Positions 24,786-34,544 of a DNA stretch of 64,000 nucleotides are shown here, one piece after another. The translations under genes were made by a program, and so were the position numbers. The DNA is taken from the NCBI GenBank assembly GCA_003247135.1, contig QKAW01000040.1, positions 62,001 to 126,000 on the forward strand, given 5' to 3'. How positions within the stretch are numbered: the first letter of the stretch is position 1; every line of letters begins with the position of its first letter. Under the pieces are notes generated by a model. The model saw only the letters and a list, made by a program, of their open reading frames with translations. It did no database searches and was not told the origin of the DNA. This DNA comes from Spirochaetales bacterium. GTDB taxonomy: Bacteria > Spirochaetota > Spirochaetia > DSM-2461.

Positions 24786-27602
24786 GTGAAAAATATTATA
24801 ATTAAAGGTGCTAGAGAGCATAATTTAAAAAATGTGGATCTTGTTCTTCCCAGAGATAAGATGATAGTAATTTCAGGAAAGAGCGGTAGTGGAAAGTCAT
24901 CCCTTGCTTTTGATACAATCTTTGCAGAAGGGCAGAGAAGATATGTTGAGTCTCTATCTGCTTATGCTAGGCAATTTTTAGGAAAGGCAAATAAACCGGA
25001 TCTGGATTACATTGAGGGGTTATCACCAGCAATTAGTATAGAGCAGAAAACAACAAGTAAAAATCCAAGATCCACAGTAGGTACAATTACTGAAATTTAT
25101 GATTATTTAAGACTTTTTTATGCCAGAATAGGTAAACCAAAGTGCCCTAATTGCGATATAGAGATTTACGAGCAATCAATTGACCAGATAATTGAGCAGG
25201 TGAAAAATAATCCTGATGGTGAAAAAATGTTAATCCTGGCTCCAGTAGTTAATGGGCGAAAAGGTGAACACAGAAAGGTTATTGAAGATGCAAAAAAATC
25301 TGGATTTACAAGAATTAGGGTTAATGGAGAGGTTTTACTTCTTGATGAGGAAATTTCACTCTCAAAACAAAAAAAGCATACTATTGAAATAGTAGTGGAC
25401 AGATTAAAACTTTCAGATGATGCAAGAAAAAGATTATCTGAGTCAATTGAAACAGCACTGGAAGTTTCTGGTGGAAGTGTAATAGTTTCATATATTGATA
25501 GAAATCAGGATGAATTTTTTTCCGAGCATAACTCTTGCCCAAACTGTGGGTTTAGTATGGAAGAGTTACAACCAAGACTATTTTCATTTAATAGTCCCTA
25601 CGGAGCCTGTCCAGCTTGTTCCGGTTTGGGACGAACAATGGATTTTGATCCAAAAAAGATTATTCCAGATAGATCTCTATCTTATAATCAGGGAGCTATA
25701 GTAACATCTAATCCCAAGGCATCATGGTTTAAATCAATTTTTAAAGGTCTCTCTCAGCACTATGGTTTCTCCCTTGACACCCCATTCAAAGATCTGGATC
25801 AAAAAATAATTGATGTAATCCTTTATGGAAGCAGTGATAATATTGAGGTTTTATACGAAAATAGAGAGAAAACCGGGCGTTATGAAATAAATAGACCCTA
25901 CGAAGGTGTAATTAGCGACTTAAGACGAAGGTATAAAGAGACAGCCAGTCAGGGAATGAGAGATTGGTATGAGCAGTTTATGCGGGATGAAATATGCGAT
26001 AAATGTAAGGGGAAAAGGTTAAAGCCGGAAGCCCTTTCGGTTTATATAAATGATAAAAATATAACAGATGTAACTTCATTTTCTGTTACCGATGCCATTG
26101 ATTTTTTTAATAACTGTAAACTTAATAAGTCTGAAACAATTATTGCAGAACAGATATTAAAAGAGATAAAAAACAGGCTAAGCTTTCTTCAAAGCGTAGG
26201 TTTACAGTATTTAAATTTAGACAGAAAAGCAGGAACTCTTTCCGGTGGAGAATCCCAGCGTATTAGATTGGCAACACAAATTGGGGCATCTCTAATGGGT
26301 GTTCTGTATATTCTGGATGAACCTACAATAGGTTTACATCAGAGGGACAATGATAGGTTATTGGCAACATTAGCTCATTTAAGGGATCTTGGAAATACTC
26401 TTATTGTAGTTGAGCATGATGAGCAGACAATAAAAATGGCGGATTATATTGTAGACATGGGTCCTGGTGCGGGTATTCATGGTGGGGCAGTTGTTGCTCA
26501 GGGAACCTATGATGAAATACTTTGTAATCCAGATAGTCCAACCGGGCAATTTTTAAGTGGTGCAGTTACTATAGATACCCCAAAAACAAGAAGAGAGGGC
26601 AATGGTAAAAATATATCTATTATTGGAGCAACTGAAAACAATCTTAAAAATATTGATGTAACCTTTGATTTAGGAAAATTAAATATAATTACGGGAGTTT
26701 CAGGTTCCGGGAAGTCAACATTATTGTCCCAGATTCTCTATCCAGCTCTTGCAAATGCCCTACACCGATCAACCCATGACATTGGAAAATATAGGGAGAT
26801 TCAAGGACTTGAAAATGTTGATAAGGTAATTAATATCGATCAAAGTCCAATTGGTAGAACTCCAAGGAGTAATCCCGCAACCTATGTGGGTGTTTTTAAC
26901 TTTATTAGAGATCTATTTGCAACACTACCTGAGTCAAAAGTTCGGGGATATAAAGCTGGAAGATTCTCATTCAATGTTAAAGGCGGACGTTGTGAACACT
27001 GTGGTGGTGGAGGAACAAAAAAGATCGAAATGCATTTTCTTCCAGATGTTTATGTACAGTGTGATGTATGCAAAGGAAAGAGATTTAATACAGAAACCCT
27101 GAATGTTCGTTATAAAGGAAAAAATATAAATGAAGTTCTTGAGATGTCTATAGAGGAAGCATCGGAGTTCTTTAAAAATATCCCACCGATTAAGAAAAAA
27201 CTAGATACACTGCTTTCTGTAGGGTTAGGATATATTAATCTTGGACAATCAGCATTAACCCTTTCTGGTGGTGAAGCCCAAAGGGTTAAACTGGCACTGG
27301 AACTATCAAAAAGAAGTACCGGGAAAACAATTTACATAATAGATGAGCCAACAACAGGTCTTCATTTTGCAGATGTAAAACTTTTAATGGAAGTTATTCA
27401 ATCCCTGGTTGATAAAGGAAATACAGCTATTCTTATTGAACATAACCTTGATGTAATAAAATGTGCAGACAGAATAATAGATCTAGGGCCAGAAGGTGGA
27501 GATCATGGTGGAATGGTTGTTGCAACAGGAACTCCTGAAGAGATAGTAAAATGCAAAGAGTCCTATACCGGATTTTATCTTAAAGATTTTCTAGGTAGCT
27601 AA
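24786..27602 (+). CDS. uvrA: Excinuclease ABC subunit A (UvrA)
   Basis: The damage-recognition ATPase of nucleotide excision repair, 938 residues from GTG at 24786 (AAAGG eight bases upstream; an in-frame ATG 11 codons earlier lies in the previous gene and lacks family similarity). Two ABC modules are complete: Walker [10 protein letters not shown] near 31 and GVSGSGKST in the second half, with signature motifs [12 protein letters not shown] and [12 protein letters not shown]. Zinc modules CPNCGF...CPACSG and CEHCGGGG...CDVCKGKRF are present, as are the insertion-domain [15 protein letters not shown] and the EHN/EHD switch segments. Confidence 0.97.
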   Translation: MKNIIIKGAREHNLKNVDLVLPRDKMIVISGKSGSGKSSLAFDTIFAEGQRRYVESLSAYARQFLGKANKPDLDYIEGLSPAISIEQKTTSKNPRSTVGTITEIYDYLRLFYARIGKPKCPNCDIEIYEQSIDQIIEQVKNNPDGEKMLILAPVVNGRKGEHRKVIEDAKKSGFTRIRVNGEVLLLDEEISLSKQKKHTIEIVVDRLKLSDDARKRLSESIETALEVSGGSVIVSYIDRNQDEFFSEHNSCPNCGFSMEELQPRLFSFNSPYGACPACSGLGRTMDFDPKKIIPDRSLSYNQGAIVTSNPKASWFKSIFKGLSQHYGFSLDTPFKDLDQKIIDVILYGSSDNIEVLYENREKTGRYEINRPYEGVISDLRRRYKETASQGMRDWYEQFMRDEICDKCKGKRLKPEALSVYINDKNITDVTSFSVTDAIDFFNNCKLNKSETIIAEQILKEIKNRLSFLQSVGLQYLNLDRKAGTLSGGESQRIRLATQIGASLMGVLYILDEPTIGLHQRDNDRLLATLAHLRDLGNTLIVVEHDEQTIKMADYIVDMGPGAGIHGGAVVAQGTYDEILCNPDSPTGQFLSGAVTIDTPKTRREGNGKNISIIGATENNLKNIDVTFDLGKLNIITGVSGSGKSTLLSQILYPALANALHRSTHDIGKYREIQGLENVDKVINIDQSPIGRTPRSNPATYVGVFNFIRDLFATLPESKVRGYKAGRFSFNVKGGRCEHCGGGGTKKIEMHFLPDVYVQCDVCKGKRFNTETLNVRYKGKNINEVLEMSIEEASEFFKNIPPIKKKLDTLLSVGLGYINLGQSALTLSGGEAQRVKLALELSKRSTGKTIYIIDEPTTGLHFADVKLLMEVIQSLVDKGNTAILIEHNLDVIKCADRIIDLGPEGGDHGGMVVATGTPEEIVKCKESYTGFYLKDFLGS

Positions 27603-27603
27603 A

Positions 27604-30600
27604 CTGAAAAAGTTACTTCTGGTTTTCTCATTTTTATTTTTTCTCAATGGGCTATACTCAATTGATGAGGAGAGCAATCAGGAATTAACCCTGGATGAGA
27701 AAGCTATATTAAGGGATATTGAAACTTCATCACTTTCTGAACTAACAATATGGGCTCAAAGTCTTGAACTTCCATTAAGTAAAAATGAAGACTCATTAAA
27801 ACGTACCCTGGCACGATACTACAAACTTGATTTATCGCAAAATATAAAAAATAAAGATGCAAAAACTCTGCTGATAAACAGGGCTGAGTTATCCACATAC
27901 TATAATATAGAAGAGATAGATCAGGATATTGCAGAGTTTGAAGGGCGAGTTGAGATTGTAATTGATGATTCTGAGCAGAAAATAAAACACTCTATTATTG
28001 CAGATAAAATTAGCTATAACAGAACATTAAATAATGTTACTGCTATTGGAAATGTTGAATATGTCAAAACGGAGCAGGGTAAACCGGAAACGGTAACAGC
28101 AGAGTCTATGACCTTCGATATCGATAACTGGAAAGGATCACTATTAAAATGTGTTTCAAAACAGGAAAAGGATATTAAGAAAGAAAAAACAGTTTTTTAT
28201 TATGTAACAGGTGAGATAAAAAAGAGTGATACAGATGTAATGGGAATGAATAATGTAACAATTCAAACTGTTGAAGGTTCCCCATTTTTTAATATAAGTG
28301 CGTATGATTTGTGGATGCTGGATTCTTCAGACTTTGTGATTATTTCACCATTTATCAAAATAGGTCACGTACCTGTATTCTGGGCTCCATTTTACTATCA
28401 TTCTGATAATAACCTCTATTTTAATCCAGTTTATGGAATTAAAAACAGGGAGGGGATAACATTTCAAAATACAATTTACTTTATGGGAAAAAAAACGGTT
28501 AAGAAAGGAGAAAATGATTTTTCATTTTTATCCTTCGATAATGGTCAGGCATCAACAAATCTGGAACTGAATGGTTTAACATTGGTTCCATCCAAGGATA
28601 AGGAGAAGTACAACGGGGATTACAGCAAACTGATGGTTGACTATTACTCAAATCTGGGACTTTTTATAGGAAATAAAACATCTTTAAATTTCGATTCAAT
28701 CAAAAGTAAAATTGAGATTGAAGGAGGACTTGGTTTTTCAAGAAATATAGACGAGGTAACCGGTGTTGTATATAATAATGATAAATCAGAGTGGAATAGC
28801 TCATATATTCTTAATGAAAAATATCCTTTCAGGTACCTTTTGTATCTAAAATTAACATCTCCTATCATAAAATTGGATTTAAAATCTATGTCAGATGGCA
28901 ATTTCAGAAATGATTTTTTTAAAAGAACAGAGGATTTTAAATGGCTTGATTATTTTACCAGTCAACTGGATGATGGAATTGAATCATTTACCAATAGTAG
29001 TTCAAAAGAGGTTTACACAAGGGACTTAAGTCTTGAACCAATTATTAGTCAGTATAATATTAGTTTAAATATAAATAATTTTTCTCCACAAACGAATATA
29101 ATAAAACCATTTCTTGACAGCTTTCAGTTAGATTTTCAGGATTTTAAAGTTGATTTTTACTCCAAAACTGATACAAATATTGATAAGAAGTATGATCCTT
29201 CCTATAAATTTTTCTATCCGGAACGTCTCACTATTCCTGTTGCTCTGAGTTTTAGTGGAAGAATATTTGATACGTCATATAACTTTAAAGAAAATGTAAA
29301 TTCAACAAAGAAGGAAATTTATAAATTTGATAATCCACTATTTGATGTTGAAAACCCAATGCAGGAAAAAGCAAGTGGTAGTGAAGATAAAAAAAATGAA
29401 GAAAATCCACTGGAAATAAAAGCACCGGAAATTTTAAAAAATGAAACAGTCAACCAAAAAAAAGTTAGTCTTGTAAACAGCAAGCTGAGTTATAATATAA
29501 AACTGCCATATACCTTAAACGGGAAATGGAAAAATAGTGATTGGAAAACTTTAAGTGATATTAATTACGAATTGACAGATGAGGATTTGCAGTACAATTT
29601 TGATCCAAATTCATTATTAAATTTTGATTTTAATCTTTATGATTCTTTATTGACTATAAGTGATTCATTAAAAGGGAACATATATGGTAAATCCTATATT
29701 AAAAACAATGATCAGTTGAATATAATTGATTTGTACAGGTGGAATAAAACACTCCTTGAGAATAATCTCAGTATTAAACTTTCACTACTTAAAATACTAC
29801 CTGAAATAAAAAATCAAACACTAATTGTCTCCTACGATTTAAACAATCCATTGTATAAAAAGAGTTTCGATGAAGATGCTTATAAGCTAACAGATAAGAG
29901 TGAGCCAGTTTATAAAACAGAAGAGAATTTGTGGACTAAGGATTTTGTAAACAAAAATGAGATGAATATTAATTATACCATGAATGAATCTCCATTTAAT
30001 ACAAAAGTTACTTATAATAGGAAATTGCCTCCACTGGATGAAGAAGATAATATTAAATTTCAGGAAATAATAAAATTTGATATCCAGGATCTAATCGAAA
30101 ATATAAGTGAGTCAACCCTAGGTTATTTAAAAAAGAATTCTGAAAATGAGTTATCAGAAATAGTCTCAGCAAGTCAAAAATACAGCATCAGTTTATTTAA
30201 TTGGAAATCAGAAATAGAGTTAGGATTTAAGCAGAGCGATAAGTTTATTGATGTCGAAAAAAATAAGGATGATTTTGAATTTGATCCAGTTAAACTTTCA
30301 AGTTCATATAAAATAGACAAGATTCTTGATCTCTCATTGCAGGTTAATTACAATATAGAAGATGACAGATGGGATTATTATCAGGGAAAAGCAAAAGTTT
30401 ATGATTTTTCAATATCCCTTAACTCAATATTTCAAAAGCCTTTAAAGTGGGATGTATCAAATAATAGATGGATAACCCTTGATTCCGAAGAAGAAGTATT
30501 AGTTCCCAATATATTAACTTTAGAGCATGATTTAAATATTAAAAAGATGTATTTATGGAAAAACAGAATAACTCTTGATATTAAAACAAACTTAAGCATA

Positions 30601-31053
30601 AAAAAAGAGTTTGTCAGAATTGATAAATCGTCATTAAGATATTCTCTTGTTTTTGAGCTGGATATATTTGAATTTCTTAATTTAAAGTTTAGCTCAACAT
30701 CATCCAATAACTCCCTATTTCAGTATTTTACCCCGGAGAGGGAAAAACTCGGATTAAATTATGACAAGAATATTTTTGAAGATCTTATCAGATCTTTTAA
30801 CTTTTTTAACACAAAGGATAGAGAGGAGTCTAATTTTAATCTCTATTCAATTAATATCGATGCCATTTATAAAATGCCTGATTGGAATCTGGTTTTCAAT
30901 TATTCCGGAAAACCAAAGATTGTTGAAGAAGAGTACAAATGGTATCAGGTTTTTTCCTTTTTTGTGGAATGGAAACCACTATCTCTAGTACGGTCTAATA
31001 TTGAGAATAAGGATGAGAATTGGTCAGTAACTACATCATCAAAAAAACAATAA
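27604..31053 (+). CDS. LptD/OstA-like outer-membrane protein with an apparent CTG start
   Basis: The frame is open from just after an in-frame stop at 27592 to 31053, and no ATG, GTG or TTG occurs in the first 168 codons. The only sensible start is CTG at 27604, seven bases after AGGT and giving a clear signal peptide (KKLLLVFSFLFFLNGLYS). The product is 1149 residues. Residues 100-200 form the OstA/LptA-like beta-jellyroll (GRVEIVIDD, ITAIGNVEY-type strands). From about 270 the LptD pattern appears (FFNISAYDLWMLDSSDF, IKIGHVPVFWAPFYY), and the rest is strand-rich beta-barrel. LptD exports LPS, but many spirochaetes have LptD-like proteins without classical LPS, so the cargo is uncertain. Starting at the ATG at 28108 would delete the signal peptide and jellyroll. 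Confidence 0.82.
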   Translation: MKKLLLVFSFLFFLNGLYSIDEESNQELTLDEKAILRDIETSSLSELTIWAQSLELPLSKNEDSLKRTLARYYKLDLSQNIKNKDAKTLLINRAELSTYYNIEEIDQDIAEFEGRVEIVIDDSEQKIKHSIIADKISYNRTLNNVTAIGNVEYVKTEQGKPETVTAESMTFDIDNWKGSLLKCVSKQEKDIKKEKTVFYYVTGEIKKSDTDVMGMNNVTIQTVEGSPFFNISAYDLWMLDSSDFVIISPFIKIGHVPVFWAPFYYHSDNNLYFNPVYGIKNREGITFQNTIYFMGKKTVKKGENDFSFLSFDNGQASTNLELNGLTLVPSKDKEKYNGDYSKLMVDYYSNLGLFIGNKTSLNFDSIKSKIEIEGGLGFSRNIDEVTGVVYNNDKSEWNSSYILNEKYPFRYLLYLKLTSPIIKLDLKSMSDGNFRNDFFKRTEDFKWLDYFTSQLDDGIESFTNSSSKEVYTRDLSLEPIISQYNISLNINNFSPQTNIIKPFLDSFQLDFQDFKVDFYSKTDTNIDKKYDPSYKFFYPERLTIPVALSFSGRIFDTSYNFKENVNSTKKEIYKFDNPLFDVENPMQEKASGSEDKKNEENPLEIKAPEILKNETVNQKKVSLVNSKLSYNIKLPYTLNGKWKNSDWKTLSDINYELTDEDLQYNFDPNSLLNFDFNLYDSLLTISDSLKGNIYGKSYIKNNDQLNIIDLYRWNKTLLENNLSIKLSLLKILPEIKNQTLIVSYDLNNPLYKKSFDEDAYKLTDKSEPVYKTEENLWTKDFVNKNEMNINYTMNESPFNTKVTYNRKLPPLDEEDNIKFQEIIKFDIQDLIENISESTLGYLKKNSENELSEIVSASQKYSISLFNWKSEIELGFKQSDKFIDVEKNKDDFEFDPVKLSSSYKIDKILDLSLQVNYNIEDDRWDYYQGKAKVYDFSISLNSIFQKPLKWDVSNNRWITLDSEEEVLVPNILTLEHDLNIKKMYLWKNRITLDIKTNLSIKKEFVRIDKSSLRYSLVFELDIFEFLNLKFSSTSSNNSLFQYFTPEREKLGLNYDKNIFEDLIRSFNFFNTKDREESNFNLYSINIDAIYKMPDWNLVFNYSGKPKIVEEEYKWYQVFSFFVEWKPLSLVRSNIENKDENWSVTTSSKKQ

Positions 31054-31159
31054 AGCTTGACTATATAGTTTTTTTTTATTTAAATGATTTTAATGGGAAA
31101 ATTATTTATTATGAATTTTAAAAAATATCTGATATATTCTTATTTTAATAAGAGGGGAA

Positions 31160-33328
31160 ATGAAAAATAAATTTTATTTAAAGGATTTTACTAATTATCT
31201 AAAGAAAAACAGTCTGTTTACAAATATTTTTGTTCTTATGACATTTTTAATATCAGTAATTATAATTCTGTTTTTCAACTATTTTATTGATGCTTTTTTT
31301 ACCTTTGATATTGAAAACTACTTAGTAGGCCAGCCTGCCAAAAAAGATTATGTTTTGAAATCAGACTTCAGTTATTTTAATGAGTTTGAAACAAAAATAG
31401 CCCAGGATGTAGTTGAACAACTGGTTTTGCCTGTTTACAGGATTGATAACGAAATTACCCTTGAAGCAATTTCAGAGTTAAAGAAATTCTATGAAACTGT
31501 TCAACAACTTTCTAAAAACGAAAGGGATCCACTCTTAATGGAAGAAGTTTTTAATAAATATATTCCAGATCTCTTTACCAGGGATGAAATTAGGCAAATT
31601 AGCAAGCTGGATCTCTCTCTCTTCTTTTCATTACTCATCTTTGAGCAGAAAAAGATTTTAAATAGAGGCTATATTTCTAAATCCAGTATTAGTAATGGTG
31701 CTGGTCTCATAAATGTTATATCCATGAATACAAATAAAATTGAAACAGAGAATGTTAGTGCTATTTCAGTTTTAAAATCTGTAGATATAAGTGTTAATAT
31801 TCCTTTAGAATTTAATCCATATTTTCATAAATTACTTAGCAGTTTTTTAAAAGTTAACTGTTTTTATGATCAAAATCAAACCAAGTTTAATAAAAATCTT
31901 GCTTTGGAAAATGTAGAACCTGTAATTGATAAGTATAGAAATGGAGAAACACTGGTTAAAAAAAATATGGTTGTTAGTGCTGAAATATATAAAAAGATTC
32001 AGCACGCTGAAATACTTGTAAAAAAGAATACATTATCAAACCTCTTGCTGGTAATTGGCTATGTTGCTGTTATTTATCTCTCTGGCTTTGTTCTCTTTTC
32101 AAACAGTTTCATACAGCGTAAATTGAAAGAAAGTGATGTAATACTATTAACTAGTGTGACTCTCTTTTTTATTATTACAGCTACTCTTCTTCACTATTTT
32201 ATGAGTAAAAATTATATCTATCTATATCCCTTAATACTCCCAACAATGCTAATTTCAATGTTAATGACATTTTTACTAGGGAATAAAGTTGGTCTTTATA
32301 TTTCAATTCTTTTATCATTTTTTGTTTTATTGATTTCAAACTTTAATATTTATGATTTTCTTTTAACATTGGGGATGTCAATTTTATCCACAATAATTGT
32401 TCATGATGCAGAAAAGAGAATAGATTTACTAAAATCAAGTGGAGAACTGGCTCTTTTGCAAATAATTGTAGTGGTATTTATGCTTTTAATAGGGTTAGTT
32501 GAATCAGATAATATACCCTTGTTTCTAATTGTAAGTGTAACAACATCCCTACTTTCCGGTATTCTTACCTTAGCTTTATTACCACTTTCAGAACATTTTC
32601 TAAAAATTTCAACTGCATTTCAGTTAGCTGAACTTTGCGATTTGAATACTCCTCTTTTAAAAAGTATGCTTATAAAGGCTCCTGGAACCTATGCTCACTC
32701 AATAGCTGTAGCAAATATGGCTGAATCTGCAGCCCAACATATTGGAGCAAATGCACTTCTTGCAAAAGCCGGCGGGTATTATCATGATATTGGTAAAATT
32801 GATCAGCCTCATTACTTTATCGAGAATCAGAAAGGTGGAAAAAATCTTCATGATGATATGAAGCCAACTCTATCGGTTGCTGTTATAAAATCCCATGTTA
32901 AACTTGGTATTGAGAAGGGTAAAAATATTGGTCTCCCTGGAGAGATTATAAGTATTATTGAGCAGCATCACGGTAAAGGGGCAATTGCGTATTTTCTTGA
33001 AAAAGCAAAAAAAGAGAATAAAAGTGGTCTTATTCTAACGGAAGATTTTGGTTATTCTGGTCCAAATCCTCAAAGCCCGGAAGCAGCTATTGTAATGCTT
33101 GCGGATAGTGTAGAAGCTGCTGTTCGATCACTGAAGAGTCCTACAATATCTCAATTGGAGAAATTTGTCTGGGATTTAATTCTAAATAAACTGAAAGAGG
33201 GGATGCTGGATGCTTGCGGTTTAACCCTTTCTGACCTAACTACAATCAAAGATTCATTTATAAATACATTAATGGGGCACTATCATTCAAGGATAGAGTA
33301 CCCATCGGGAGAAAAAGATAATGAATGA
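31160..33328 (+). CDS. pgpH: 7TM-HD cyclic di-AMP phosphodiesterase, PgpH family
   Basis: 722 residues. An N-terminal membrane segment (about 20-45), an extracytoplasmic domain (about 50-285) and seven close hydrophobic segments (about 290-470) are followed by a cytoplasmic HD domain. The HD residues are in GTYAHSIAVANMAE, GGYYHDIGK, KSHVKLG and IEQHHGKG. In Firmicutes PgpH hydrolyses c-di-AMP. The next gene is ybeY, overlapping by eight bases; the pgpH-ybeY pair is found in many bacteria. AAGAGGGG precedes the ATG. Confidence 0.92.
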   Translation: MKNKFYLKDFTNYLKKNSLFTNIFVLMTFLISVIIILFFNYFIDAFFTFDIENYLVGQPAKKDYVLKSDFSYFNEFETKIAQDVVEQLVLPVYRIDNEITLEAISELKKFYETVQQLSKNERDPLLMEEVFNKYIPDLFTRDEIRQISKLDLSLFFSLLIFEQKKILNRGYISKSSISNGAGLINVISMNTNKIETENVSAISVLKSVDISVNIPLEFNPYFHKLLSSFLKVNCFYDQNQTKFNKNLALENVEPVIDKYRNGETLVKKNMVVSAEIYKKIQHAEILVKKNTLSNLLLVIGYVAVIYLSGFVLFSNSFIQRKLKESDVILLTSVTLFFIITATLLHYFMSKNYIYLYPLILPTMLISMLMTFLLGNKVGLYISILLSFFVLLISNFNIYDFLLTLGMSILSTIIVHDAEKRIDLLKSSGELALLQIIVVVFMLLIGLVESDNIPLFLIVSVTTSLLSGILTLALLPLSEHFLKISTAFQLAELCDLNTPLLKSMLIKAPGTYAHSIAVANMAESAAQHIGANALLAKAGGYYHDIGKIDQPHYFIENQKGGKNLHDDMKPTLSVAVIKSHVKLGIEKGKNIGLPGEIISIIEQHHGKGAIAYFLEKAKKENKSGLILTEDFGYSGPNPQSPEAAIVMLADSVEAAVRSLKSPTISQLEKFVWDLILNKLKEGMLDACGLTLSDLTTIKDSFINTLMGHYHSRIEYPSGEKDNE

Positions 33329-33782
33329 TATAGCTTTAATGTATCAAAATATAGATAAAAAAGAGTGGGAGTCTAAATATTGGGATTTCATAGAAGAGTT
33401 ACTAAAAGAGTTGAATATTGACAATTGGGAATTTTCAATTACACTTTGCGATAACACCTATATACATGAACTAAACAGAGAATACAGAAATCAGGATAAA
33501 CCTACAGATGTTATAACTTTTGTTATGTCTGATGAGCCATTCCCGGTAACTGATGATGATGAGCAACTATATAGTGCAGGTGATATCATTATCTCTCTTG
33601 ATACTGTTCTGGAAAATAGCGAGTATTTTAAAGTTGATTATCAGCAAGAGTTAAAAAGAGTCACCATACATGGAATTTTACATCTTATGGGGTTAGACCA
33701 TGAAACAAATAATGAGGATGAAGAGATGCTTGTAAAGCAGGAAAAGATATTGGATAAGTTTTCAAATAAGGATATTTTTTGA
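33321..33782 (+). CDS. ybeY: Endoribonuclease YbeY (rRNA maturation factor)
   Basis: A zinc-dependent RNase of 153 residues acting on 16S rRNA 3' processing and ribosome quality control. The metal motif HGILHLMGLDHE supplies the three histidines of H-G-x-L-H-L-x-G-y-D-H. The N-terminal ITLCDNTYIHELNREYRNQDKPTDVITF matches the family. Placed between pgpH and a CBS/CorC gene, a common order. Confidence 0.95.
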   Translation: MNDIALMYQNIDKKEWESKYWDFIEELLKELNIDNWEFSITLCDNTYIHELNREYRNQDKPTDVITFVMSDEPFPVTDDDEQLYSAGDIIISLDTVLENSEYFKVDYQQELKRVTIHGILHLMGLDHETNNEDEEMLVKQEKILDKFSNKDIF

Positions 33783-33785
33783 TCT

Positions 33786-34544
33786 ATGAAGATTTTAAAA
33801 AGATTTTTTAATAATGGTACACCTTCTTCTGCTGAAGAGACAAATCTTGAAACCCAGACAATGATAAATGGAATTGTAGAGCTTTCTGATACATCAGTTA
33901 AAGATGTTTATGTACCAAGAATTGATGTTGTGTTTATATCAGAAGACTCAACATTAGAAAATGTAATAAAAATAATGGAGGAGAGTGGGCACTCAAGGTT
34001 CCCTGTATATAAAGATACTTTAGATGAAATAATCGGTATACTTTATATAAAAGACCTTTTAATATATATACATAAACTAACAAATAAAAGTGACTTTAAT
34101 ATTTCAGATGTTATACGAAAGCCATATTTTGTTCCTGAATCAAAAAAACTTGATTCATTATTGAAAGAGTTTAAAAGACTTCATGTTCATATTGCTATAG
34201 CAGTAGATGAGTATGGAGGAGTTTCCGGAATTGTCTCAATGGAAGATATAATTGAAGAGATTGTTGGAGACATTCAGGATGAATTTGACAATGAAATTGA
34301 GGAGATAATAAAGGTTGATAATAAAACCTGGTTATGTGATGCAAGAGCTAATATAGAAGATATTAACCAAAAACTTGATTTAGAGATAGACAATTCCGAT
34401 GTGGAGACAATTGGAGGATATGTCTTTAACTTAATAGGGGAAATACCTGTAAAATTTGAGAAAGTTGATACACCTGAATTGACAATAGTTATAACAGATG
34501 TAGACGGACATAAAATAAAAAGGGTTAAATTGGTAAAAAAATGA
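33786..34544 (+). CDS. CBS-pair protein of the CorC/HlyC type
   Basis: 252 residues: two CBS domains (about 45-100 and 115-165, with VYVPRIDVVFISEDSTLENVI, HSRFPVYKD and IAIAVDEYGGVSGIVSMEDIIEEIVGDIQDE), then a CorC_HlyC transporter-associated domain (about 175-250). There is no membrane DUF21 region, so this is the soluble CorC form, proposed to act in magnesium/cobalt efflux. It overlaps the downstream TPR gene at ATGA. Confidence 0.88.
   Translation: MKILKRFFNNGTPSSAEETNLETQTMINGIVELSDTSVKDVYVPRIDVVFISEDSTLENVIKIMEESGHSRFPVYKDTLDEIIGILYIKDLLIYIHKLTNKSDFNISDVIRKPYFVPESKKLDSLLKEFKRLHVHIAIAVDEYGGVSGIVSMEDIIEEIVGDIQDEFDNEIEEIIKVDNKTWLCDARANIEDINQKLDLEIDNSDVETIGGYVFNLIGEIPVKFEKVDTPELTIVITDVDGHKIKRVKLVKK

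Noticed and set aside
31054-31159. Short palindrome ACTATATAGT plus T-run after the LptD-like gene as a terminator
   Set aside because: Five-base-pair arms with no loop and no GC pairs of note are too weak to claim.
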